This document shows, piece by piece, positions 21,615-31,992 of a DNA stretch of 64,000 bases (positions within the stretch are counted from its first letter, which is position 1; each line of letters starts with the position of its first letter). Under the pieces are notes generated by a model. That model saw only the letters and a list, made by a program, of their open reading frames with translations. It had not been told where the DNA came from and did no database searches. The DNA is from Sabethes cyaneus. Lineage: Eukaryota > Arthropoda > Insecta > Diptera > Culicidae. Location: assembly GCF_943734655.1 (NCBI RefSeq), contig NC_071354.1, positions 174,440,411 to 174,504,410 on the forward strand, written 5' to 3'. Both the position numbers and the translations under genes were made by a program.

Positions 21615-21991
21615 CCCAGCTAGCATTTTCATATGTATGAAAAAGGTAAAAATCAGCATTACGTACAGATATACATGCTAAATAAGTCGTATTTCATGCG
21701 CAAAATTGGCATATCCGTACTATTTTGGAGGCGATATACGTGATTACGAATAATTTTGAGCGTTACGACTATATAAGTATTTATATACGATAATATCCGA
21801 TTAGGCGCGAGTCGCTCCGTACTACTCTACGATTTTGTGCTGAAAATCGTATGTATGTCAGTCATTATCATTATATACGACAGAAAATCAACTTGTTCCC
21901 ACTTTATTCAGCTTTAGTTACGATTTCGAGTTTGTTAGGAAATATTTACGATAGTTTTCGTACATTGATATACGGGTTGGTGCTAGCTGGG
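21615..21991. mobile_element. 377-bp MITE with 11-bp perfect terminal inverted repeats
   Basis: It starts CCCAGCTAGCA and ends TGCTAGCTGGG. The interior is AT-rich and full of recurrent ATATACGA / TCGTATAT-type words on both strands (for example near 21770-21790, 21850 and 21955). No transposase. The flanking duplication is not clear; a 2-bp TG is possible. Confidence 0.65.
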
Positions 21992-22089
21992 TGTACAGGC
22001 ACTTGTGACTTACTGCACGTGACGTTGTTCGTCCGTTAGCGTGTTAGCCGCGATTCTCAACGCGGATCTTAGAGCGTAGCTGCTAATAA

Positions 22090-22104
22090 CCCCCCCCCCC
22101 CCCC
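22090..22104 (+). repeat. Poly-C run (15)
   Basis: Homopolymer C15 at the boundary of the R3 element copy. Length is likely to be polymorphic or a sequencing/assembly weak point. Confidence 0.9.
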
Positions 22105-22112
22105 TCTCACCT

Positions 22113-22613
22113 ATTCGCCCCACTAGCGGGGTAAAAGTGCGAAGCTCGAATCCTTGAAATAAGCACAGCAGTAGCTAACAAAATCATTTTATCTTCAATC
22201 TGCGGTATGTTTCGGTAAGGAATATTCTCAATTTGCACCTTTCCTATTATGCGCTGGTGTATTGAAGCCTCCGTCAGGTCGAAACTTCTCCAAACGTTTG
22301 TTTTTTGTTTCGACAGCACAGGGTTTTCGGCAGATCTTCCATTTCTAGTATCTGTGATATATGTTGGGCCTAAGGCTGTATATAATTAGCTATACATTGT
22401 TGCCTCGTCCATAAGTCGCACTTTTGCCTCGTTGCTATGTTGCTTGGAAACATCGGGCAACAGTTTGGAAAAATTTGCATGCCACATGTTGCCAATTTAA
22501 ACGCACCTTTAGATTTAAGCTGTCAAAGTCACTCATCCATGCCAATGTAGTCAATTTACTCGGAATCTGCACCGATAAATCATTGAATCGCACTTTTACC
22601 CCTCCTTACTCTA
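22113..22613 (-). mobile_element. R3 DNA-transposon family, truncated inverted copy
   Basis: The reverse complement is collinear with 47457-48175. It includes the terminal repeat (CGCACTTTTACCCCTCC...ACTCTA at 22588-22613), the block CACCTTTCCTATTTTGCGCTGG-like at 22238-22262, AAACGTTTGTTTTTTGTTTC, and the AATTAGCTATACATT block. The left side stops beside a C15 run and lacks the intact opposite terminus. Both copies carry repeated GGGGTAAAAGTGCGA motifs. The short ORFs in this segment are shadows. Confidence 0.7.
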
Positions 22614-25600
22614 TAGATATTCCTGAGAAATTAAATAATGATTATTGTGGCAGTAGAAAGGCTAGGTCACGCCTCTAGGTGGATTAATTCGAATTTTTTA
22701 TTTCACTTTTATTGCGTTGTATCGATTTTTTTCGGCCGCCCTAGTGTACACGTTTACGTTGCCACAACTGATACTTACTTATGCTTGGACGACAATCAAC
22801 CGCAGTCTCAAGAACAAAACTTTCCCAATTTTCTTAGTTGGCGAACAGTTTCACTACTTTCATGCGAAAGTTACGGACCCGTGACAAGAATGAACGTTAT
22901 TCCTTTTATATCCTTCCATTAATTGGAAAATATGCATGTGTCGGTGTCTACCTTCGATGTAGCCGCCTTGCACAACGAACACCATCGTTGTAGGATGCAA
23001 CGTGATTATCAATATTCGTCACGTGTTCTCGGCTGATTTATATTCTAGACATAGTTTTGTTTTAATTTGTAAGTAATTGAAACGAAGCTTGGAGATTGTG
23101 CCATTTCTGCTTCTCTGGCAATATATCAGTTTTCAAGATCCACGGTAATATCATGTCAAAGTGCATCAGCAAAAATAACTGGCTTGGCCCAACATTATTT
23201 GCAAGCCCGGTCTGTCTGGTTGTCAAAAGACCAACAAATAAATAACTGAAAACTTGAACGCTTTTGTTCCGCTCAACCGGCGCGCTATTTCCGTCGCCAT
23301 TATAACCGCTTTTGATATTGATTTTCAAGGATACTGAAAGAGCCTCCATTGTTTACATTGTAGCTTACCGTGGGATGAAATTCTATGCAAACCGCAGTTC
23401 CACCTTTTGATAACGAAAAATGCCTTCAAGGTTGGAAAATAATGTCTAGGTACTGCTGCTGCTGTTGCTGTTGAAAAGGTTTGAACGTTCCGGCACGGTT
23501 GCGTTATAAAGGCGGCTGTGTACATATCGTCAGTAAACACGCCAACAAATACACTTTAATCTATCGCTCAAGTGTACCGTTTCGCTTATCAGAAATTGGA
23601 AACTGCTGCAAGATGTGAAGCGTCATAAATCGAATGGTTTCCCGGAAGAAACATAAGGGCGGTAGCACAATAAAAAAACACACAGAGGGCGCATGGGCTT
23701 TTTTTTTGTAGGAGTTCCTTCGAAACGGAAAAGTTTTTCTCGACCTTGGGCGACGAAATTTGCGTTGCTTCTGTGTCACGGTGCGAGTCAGTGCTCCCCG
23801 GCTGGTTGGGTGCTGCTTATCTCGGTTGTGCGTGTATACGCACAGACGTGAACGCTGCTACTCATTCAAGGACGAAGGTGGCGACAAACATGCTCCGCAC
23901 GCAGTTCACGGACGCGCTCTGGTTTGAGTTTGAAACTTTGTCAAAATGGAAAACCCACAACATATTTTCTTGAATTTCTCTTACGTTAAAGGCGAAAGGA
24001 GTCTTGAAAATTGAGAGGTTCAATGAAATTAACCATTGGCTTCACTTTGACTTTTCGCGTATTTGTTCCGGCATTTCCGGTATATTTATTGATCGGTAAA
24101 TCCACTATTTAAACAGCTTCACACTGCAAAGATTTCACTTTTTCTAAAAATATTTCTTATTTTGTAAGCTGCGCAATTGTCGAGCCGAAATTTTACAAGT
24201 TGTTTATTTCCCACGCACACAGGTCAACGCGTCCACGTGATGGGCGTAGGCGGCCACCCTTATTCGCTTTGTCCTAATCAAAGAGAGAAAAAAAAGCCTG
24301 ATTCAATTAAGCTCCGGATCGGAACATCACAGATAGTCTGCTCGAATTGCTTCGCTCAGCCCCAGCTTCCAGTGTTTTTCCCATTTAGTGACCTTCAAGT
24401 GGTTTTGTTGAAGAAATGGAAGCATAATGGGTGATATATATTAGAATTGATACGCTTTAATTGCTTCGTTACGTATTTGATATTGATAAGTTGCGTAGAA
24501 CGTTTCGCTCCAGTCACATTGTGGATGTATTTGTCACGGGTCATTTCCAGCACAAAAGAATTTTCCGTTGAATCGTAACAATAAAAAATTCACGCGTCTA
24601 AGCTGAGGGATCTAAATAAGTCTGAGGGGAAATTACATTAGATCATTTGTTTTTCACACTTCGAAATAACCTGCAATTCTGGTATTCCTACTTTCAAGTA
24701 TTGAAAATATTCTTCAGAGAATAATGTGCCATTCAGAAGATATATATCATAAACTTTTCAATGTTACTACTAAAACCGGTTGAAAATCCAGAAGATAAAC
24801 AAACAGAACATAATCATTGCTCTTTCGGCTTTATAGCATATTTGCACCTGGGCATCTCTGTTTGGGATATAACTTTTCAGCATGGAAAAACTTAGGCACA
24901 GACACGATAGAGAACGGCTTTTTTTAACCGATGTCGGTGTGTAAATTTTACATGAGTGGCATGGGAGATTTATACAAACACAGACACCTACCAGCTTATC
25001 GGATCGTCCTGTTTGCTATCTAAATGTTGAACTGAAAACATTCTCAGCACATTCGCAAAGTTTAATCTAGGTATGTCCAAACTGGAATAGCTCTTGGATG
25101 CTTCGGCCCAAATCTGTACGGTAATTTTGAGCACTTTACTTGTGTTTAAGCCTCAAACCGTATGATATAAAATTTTTGCTTCGGAGAATATCCTGCATGA
25201 CCTGCAAATAAGTTCAAGAAGCACCTGTGCCACAGTGGTAACGCAAATAGTTGATTAACAGGCGATTATGCTCACACCATTTTTCCAAGGGGCTTGCAGC
25301 ACATAATTCATACAATTATAGTGCTAAAACTAGGTATCTATAAGTAATCTTTTAAAAAATCCCTAGTTTTAGTAAGGAAGGAAATGAATTGTGCCTACGT
25401 TTATAGTCCTACGTCAAACCCGCGTTCATGCCTCTAACAACATAGACTATTCTTGTTTTAGTCTTTTGCTCATTTTTTACGGTCTTTTATGCTCAGATCT
25501 GTATTTTCTTAATTAAACCCCCGTCTGAGTTTCAGCGCTCCCAAAAATCGCAGTTTAAGCCCATTATTGGCTTTAGACCAATTTTTTTTAATACAAAAAT

Positions 25601-26096
25601 GTTTGGTTTTCGTTCTCTAATGGTTTGAGTATCAATGCGACCGACATTTTTTAAATTTTTTCGAGATAGTTGCAACAACAAAAAGTTCAATGGAAACGCA
25701 TAGTATTTTGTATTTTTTTTGCCAGGAAATGTAAATGTCTGGCAAGGAAACGGATATTTCTATTGCTGCTTATTGTGGGCAATCTCCTCTAGTATTTTGG
25801 TCACGTTTTTTCTTGTTTTACTGTTGTTTTATTGTTATTGTACTAATAACTAATAGTAATAAAATACACCAACAATACCAAAAAATATACCAAAATGATT
25901 GATTCTTATCTCTGACACATTAGAGCTCATAAAACAAATTAGAATGATTGTAAACATGTTCTTTACCTCTGAAATATGAATTTAAATAAACGTTTCTTTT
26001 TTCACCGAAAAAATGAACTAAAGTGATATATAAAATTCACGGTGACGAACTCTAACAAAATAAACGTTTCTTTGGTCTAGAAATCAAAATCATATT
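22614..26096. other. Unassigned stretch
   Basis: No gene recognised. It includes a short CTGCTGCTGCTGTTGCTGTTG run at 23455-23475 and two direct copies of a 17-bp word (AAATAAACGTTTCTTT) near 25984 and 26058. ORFs up to 95 codons lack recognisable motifs. Confidence 0.4.
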
Positions 26097-26360
26097 TCTC
26101 GGGTACTTTTTCATTTTGACGTATCTGACAATGAGAGATTCTCTTCGTGTCCCCTCTCTTTTCACCTCGCTTTTTACGGCGATTCTAATGCATTTTAGCG
26201 CATCAGTTTTGCACGAATCGGTTGCTGGAGTCACTAGCTAGCTAAATGTTTTGAAAAAATTTTTTTAATGCTTTAGTTTCGCCGTAAAAAGCGGAAGAGA
26301 GGAGACACGAAGAGAATCTCTCATTGTCAGATACGTCGAAATGAAAAAGCCGACCCGAGA
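26097..26360. mobile_element. 264-bp foldback MITE with about 85-bp arms
   Basis: The left arm 26097-26182 (TCTCGGGTAC ... TTTTTACGGCGA) is the reverse complement of the right arm 26279-26360 (TCGCCGTAAAAAGC ... GACCCGAGA) with few mismatches and a small indel. It includes a stretch through GTATCTGACAATGAGAGA that is identical in both arms. The roughly 96-bp centre is unrelated. No coding capacity; the minus ORF here is a shadow. The target-site duplication could not be fixed. Confidence 0.8.
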
Positions 26361-27294
26361 TTTAGTATTAAAATAGTACCATTGTATGTGTAAATATATT
26401 TTGTTGAGAGACGAATGTTACGCTCTTCCTATGAAATACATAATCTATTTATAAATACTAGTAAGTAGATGTAAACAACTCCCAACAATGTAATATTGTC
26501 TAATACACTGGAAGTAAACTTGATAAAATATACATTTACATGCTCTAGGCATGGATGAGCTGTTGGATCTTAATTAACTAAAACACAGCACTCGGTGAAA
26601 AACAATTATAATTGTTTATTACTATTTATATAACCACATTCCACCTATCAAATGCCCCAAAAATTTCCCCAACAGACGTCATGTCGTTTGTTTCCTAGCC
26701 GCCATCTGTCGTCTCGCTTTCCGTAGGTGGAAGCAGCAATGAAAGGCCTATAAATAATATACTTACTCTGGAAGGCCGTAACCTTTCGGCTTACATGAGT
26801 GACTATAATGACGTACAATACTGATGAATGTTTTTTTTTCTTTTTGCGTCTATTTTCAGGTAAGCGTCACTTCTCCATGTCACGGAGTAACGGTTTCCCG
26901 TCGGTTTTAACACTGGTAATGTACATGAGTCGGAGTTGATAAATTTATCTACGAAGGTTTCATAATTCTGGTAATGCAACCAAATTATTTTCAGAAAGGA
27001 TAGGATGAGCGTTTCGGTTAGAGGACTGCAGGTTATTGGTTTTATTCTTATATTATTTTACCATAATCAATAAAAGGGAAAATAACACTTAAGAAGAGAA
27101 GCGAATTCCGCCGAGGTCCAAAATTTATTGACAGACAAGCCGTTTAAATGTTTATCACATTCTTAGTTCGCACTTAGTCATGCAAGGTTTTCCCCAAAAG
27201 GAAATCGCCTCACTGCAGATATACTAATTTAGCTGATTATCTTACTGAGTGTCATCGATCGTGACCTGACTTGAAGTGTCAACCACGCGAACTA
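26361..27294. other. Unassigned stretch
   Basis: AT-rich sequence without recognised features. Confidence 0.4.
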
Positions 27295-27450
27295 GCAAAG
27301 CAAAAAGTAAAGCTTAGGTGGTACATTCCGTTTTTAAAACTTGATCTTCTGTTGTTTTTTTTTTGTAACAGATTTTATAGCCAGCTGTTAGAGTGAAGGA
27401 CAGTTACGGGGTTAGTGCACGATCCTTTTGACTCTAACAATCACTTTTAG
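27295..27450 (-). mobile_element. SINE-A copy, minus strand
   Basis: On the minus strand the body (GTTAGAGTCAAAAGGATCGTG, then GTCCTTCACTCTAACAGCTGGCT) is followed by a T/A-rich break at 27355-27370, then AGAAGATCAAG and the 3' tail ending CTTTGCTTTGCT-like (GCAAAGC on the plus strand at 27297). The tRNA-like head is missing. Same family as 61811-62037. Confidence 0.7.
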
Positions 27451-28635
27451 CCAAGATTCTTTTACTACTTAGTAATTTATTATTTCTGTAATGTGCACAT
27501 TTCGCCTATGAATTGCAGGTTTCATCAGTGTCATAAAATAAAATAATGTCATTACAAAATTTTTTTTAAAGGTTTTGTCAACCCCTCCCCCTCTCCTAGC
27601 CTTTCAAATCAGCTTTAAAAATTTGGATGGCAAAATATTGTTGTACATGAGTAAAATATTTTCACATAAAATCAACTGTCTGTGGGCCAAAGAACTTTAA
27701 AAGTGAGTATTGTTGTTTCTGGTACAGAAGACAATAACATATATGTGAAAAAACAAATAAGGTACGCCGGGGCTATTTGAAACGATTATTAAAATTTTAG
27801 TTGCTTATGTGCGGTGTTTAAACTTACCCCGTGTAGCGGGGACCAAATCCAGAATTATCTGGCATAATGGTGTAAAGTAGCTTCGAGATATTTACCATCT
27901 TTCTAAAACGAGAAATGGGTAACAGAAGAGACATTTTCCTTTTAGGCTAACCTCACGGCTAGACTCGTCAAAACCGACTCATCTATTCATAAACAAATGC
28001 CTAACGCTGAGGCCATACATTCTGGATAGTATCTAGGAAACGCGCGGTGGCTCGCTATTGTAAACAAAAACATTCAACTGCCGTGCTGCAGTTGTGAAAA
28101 ATAATAAACGCAAGGAGACCGTGAACGTTTTACTGATTTTAATAGAGTGGATAAACCATGTGTATGCTAATGTGCGAACCGTCAACTACAAAGACTATAA
28201 GTCAAGATTTTCTAGGACTAAGATCCGGGCTCAGATTATGTTAAAGTAGGATGCGTGAGGTAGGGGCACTACATCCCCCCCATATAGAGCTTTTTGCGAG
28301 CAGCCACTAGCTATGTGCGCAGCTTGAGGTTCATCGTAGGATTAACTGGAAATAACCGCGGCAATATTTATTTTCTTTACTAATAATATTTACCAACAGT
28401 TTGCTGCTTGATTGCTCTCTATTAAATCATTTATGATACAACAGCATTCCATGCTCTATCATGTTATGCCATATTCGCCCTGTCCGCTCAACTGCAACAG
28501 CCTGAAGTGCTTTGCACGTTACGACGATTGTGTCTTAGTAGCCTGTACGTATATGCAAGTGTCGTCTGTGTTTGAAATGTTGAGAAATTGTAAAGAATAT
28601 GTATGGAGAATGTACACCTTCTGACTTATTACTGA
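27451..28635. other. Unassigned stretch
   Basis: No feature recognised. An ORF at 28412-28624 has no motif I know. Confidence 0.35.
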
Positions 28636-29545
28636 CCAGCAATAGCCCACGTGCGTCGCCTTACGTCTAATTGAGAACGAATCGGTGGTATTCAACCAAG
28701 TTTTCTAACTTCGATGAAAACACACTTTTGCTGTGATAATGTAGATTCACTATAACGGAGATAACCGGATGACCAAAACGCCTAAATGTACCTCTGACGC
28801 TAGATGCAACTACGTTTCTAATGCTTGTCTCGACTTCAATCTGGCATGATTGGTTTGAGCCTTCGCTTTCTCAGCGCTTGGGTTTTAACCAGGGCACTGA
28901 CATCTGTACACGAATATTATTATGTTTAGAACACCAACTCATTTCTCGGGCCTACAGGGAATCCTACCCCGGAGAAGAAAGTATTCGTGAGGTGCTTGCA
29001 TCAGAAGTAGTTAAAGTGTCTCTTTTTTCCTGTATGGACTCATCACTGCGACCAGTTTCGTTGATCTATCGCCCGGGTGTTTGCTGTATAACCCGCACTG
29101 CATTTATTTCTGCTATAATCGCTATCGCTCACTCAGATATCCTTATTGAATTGAATTGAATTTTTTTTATGCGTGTAATTGCTTGTGTGTAATTGGGTAC
29201 CCTTCCTTCAATGCTTTCTCTACTTTACCCACCTCGATCCACATGACAGCGCTGTCCCCAATTATAGCCATCCCTGGAACAGCAAACCAGTGCATTTTAC
29301 TATAAGGGTCTCATTTTTGCACTGCCAATAGGCTTCATTGGGATAATATAGAATTCAGCATGTAGGAAGGGTGATGAAGATAAATGAGAATAAACGCATG
29401 CTAAAATCACTTTCTACTAAGATTCGAACCCAGGGCCATTCGCTTATCATAGCAGACTCGGTAACCTTACGGCTACAGAGCCCCCATAAAGTGCACATGT
29501 ATTGGTTTCAGCTTTGTATAAAGTAGGGCACGCGAGGGTATTTCC
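28636..29545 (+). repeat. Repeat family R2, copy 2, split by an insertion
   Basis: Blocks 28636-29018 and 29487-29545 are collinear with the uninterrupted copy at 11818-12240. The junction of the two blocks corresponds to the place between CTTGCAYCAG and GTGCAYATGTATT in copy 1. The ORF at 28821-29159 runs across the insertion boundary and is not a gene. Confidence 0.65.
29019..29486 (-). mobile_element. Insertion with tRNA-like SINE head, minus strand, inside R2
   Basis: Flanked by TAAAGTG on both sides (29012-29018 and 29487-29493), a 7-bp direct repeat. At the right end the minus strand shows a tRNA-like start (GGGGGCTCTGTAGCCGTAAGG) and a good B box (GGGTTCGAATC) at about 29435-29425, as expected of the 5' end of a SINE. 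A TTGAATTGAATTGAATT run at 29145-29165 may be its 3' tail, in which case 29019-29145 would be a second piece. Confidence 0.55.
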
Positions 29546-30044
29546 GTCACGCTACTAATTTCGGCATACATTACCTTTTTTGGCTGCACTTTCTCAAATA
29601 AAAACTTTACCGCTATATAACAATACTGAAACGAATGTAGCACTCATAGGCTTTAATGTGTTATAACTATTTTCATAAAAATGTAAGTAATTTGCTTAAT
29701 TTTATTCAATAAACATCAAAACCACTGTTTTTCCACTAGCACGTAACCAGGCTGAAAAAACTAGCAGCAATCGCTTACGCGTATCCGCTCTTGATGATGG
29801 TTTGGAAAACACACAATTATGATCACGTTTACTTATTCTAGAAACTAAACAGCTGTGAATATGCTATCACAGAACAATTCTACTTCTTTTTATCACGGAA
29901 GAACACAAAAATTCCCCTCTGACATGAAAATATAAATCAATTTTCATTCACTAGCCGTTAGCAGCATTTTGTTTTTAATTCCAGCTTATGGTGCGTTATT
30001 TACACTACTACCAATATATGTGCTGACATATCTGGTATTTGAGT

Positions 30045-30420
30045 GAACTGGCGCTACTGTATATGAACGATTCAATGATACACTAGCGCCAGCAGCAAGC
30101 TGTTGTCACTGCAAAACTGATTATCTGCAATGAGCCCGGAATGTAGACAATAGCGAGAAGTTATCAATCGGTCTCTCTTTTCTTGTCTCTTTCGATCTGT
30201 TTTTGAAAAGCATTAGCCGCAGCGACTTCATCATTTCTCGCGACTATAACTCAAATTCAGTAGCGTTTTATTAAGACCAAAATACACGCCGATATTCAGT
30301 AAATATTATTCTATCAACTGGTATAAAAATCTTGTCTCGAATAAATATAGTTTCAACGTAGTTCCTGAATATTGTTCAGGCTACCGCTTAATAGGCTGGA
30401 AATACCCACCCCTACCCTAC
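30045..30420 (-). repeat. Repeat family R1, copy 2, inverted relative to copy 1
   Basis: The reverse complement is collinear with the two blocks of 6435-7095 and lacks the roughly 330 bp seen in the middle of that copy. CACTAGCGCCAG, TTGTCACTGCAAAACTGATTA and GAATAAATATAGTTTCAACG are shared. Type unknown. Confidence 0.65.
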
Positions 30421-31860
30421 TAAGAAAATATGACGTCCTGTCAGGGGCCTAGTTTTGGTTACAGATGAAATAAGGCGCATATAGTATTGGATTTTCACTA
30501 TTTTGCGATTAAAATGCGATCTTTTCTTTCATGTGGTTCAATTCGCAAAAAAATTCTGATCAATTGATACTCGAGAATCTTATTAATCCTACACAAAATG
30601 AATGAGGTTAGAGTATGAGGTATTCAAAAAGTGGCCACTTTATACTTTTCTGTGTAAATCCTGGCGTAGACGTCAAAAGATTGATATAATATATTTCGTA
30701 GCTTCACATGCTTGTCTCGCATTGAATTTTAATGGTCCAGAACTATTTTGACAACATTAACGCGTTATTCTTCGTCATAACGCCCAATTATTGCTTCACT
30801 GCGAAAAGCTCCCCAACAAAACACCAGTAATACATAGAATAAATTATTTCACGCTGAAAATTAGTTTCGGACGTGTACGATTTGTTGAACCCGTTTCGCT
30901 TAGTATCCGAATACTTTTATGATCTACGTTTGCATGTTTCTCCTTAGTCACGCTAACAATTCAATGCCCTGCATAGGATTTAATTACTGTGATTATGATG
31001 TCGGTTCGTGGCTCTCGCATATTCGCCGGTTGTTATCACTCTGCTGCGAATTAGATTCTTCTGGTTTTAAAAGTGCGACGGCAGAATCGCCAGGATTCAT
31101 AACTAACCGAATCATTTCAATGACCGACCACCACCGGTGGGTTGCGAGAGTGACATGAGCATTATTTTAGTCATGCTATGCAGAGCATTGCTCATTGACC
31201 TGAATTTTTTACTCGTCGCCAGGTAACCCAGATACGTTTTACATGTCGCATCGAAACCCCACCAAAAACTACCTCTGAGAGACTCTGACGGAGGACCTTT
31301 TCCGTGCAGTTTTCATCAAGCCCAACTAGTCGAAGCATGGTTTGGGCAACACTCGTATAAAATATAATCCATTTACCGGTTCCGCAACAGCGCGCTCCCC
31401 GTGAGGTGCCAATTGCGCGGAGCTCTGGAGGAGCAGTAAATAAAATTAACGGCATGACGATGTTTCGTCGCCGCGCATTTCTACATAAAACTGTACATCT
31501 TCACGCGAGTTCGCACTCCCAGAGGATTGCACTAGTGCAATTAGCGTTCTACCTTAGTAGTGAGGAAGGAAATTGAATTAGATTTTCCATTTTATACACC
31601 TCACGATGGACACACCGACCGGAAACCGTAACAGCTTATTCGCGATGGGACGATGCGCCGAGACAGAGAGCTAAATCGTCGACAGGGTAGATGAAAGAAC
31701 TGTCATCAATTTGCTTCATCGTCCACCACGGTTGATAACGGCGTTATGAATGCTAAATAAACGGGTGTACTTTTTTCATTTTTCGGTTGCATTCATTACG
31801 TGGAATAACTTTTTTGTAGAAAACTTTTTTTTATTTGGAGGTTATTAATAAAGGTCGATT
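30421..31860. other. Unassigned stretch
   Basis: No gene recognised. A GC-richer patch at about 31600-31740, with sequences such as AACCGTAAC and ACCACGG, could be regulatory, but this is only a guess. ORFs at 30919-31158 and 31192-31455 have no familiar domain. Confidence 0.35.
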
Positions 31861-31861
31861 T

Positions 31862-31992
31862 AATCAGCTAATTATCGAATCTCTGCTGATACTGTTAGAG
31901 TGAGTAGGATTGTTGTGTATTAACCACGCAATTATCCTGTACAATAATTGGTGGTTGCGGAGCCTATCAATAAAAAGAAGGATTACGTCTCT
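31862..31992 (+). mobile_element. SINE-A copy, plus strand
   Basis: The body is recognisable: ACTGTTAGAGTGAGTAGGATTG, then AATTATCCTGTAC, then GGTTGCGGAGCCTATC and AAAAAGAAGG. These match in order the SINE at 61811-62037. The head is reduced to a decayed trace (ATTATCGAATCTCTGC keeps the B-box core). Ends are not sharp. Confidence 0.65.

Noticed and set aside
29400..29486. A tRNA gene on the minus strand
   Set aside because: A and B boxes are present but there is no paired acceptor stem. The segment is the edge of an insertion flanked by TAAAGTG, so a SINE head is the better reading.
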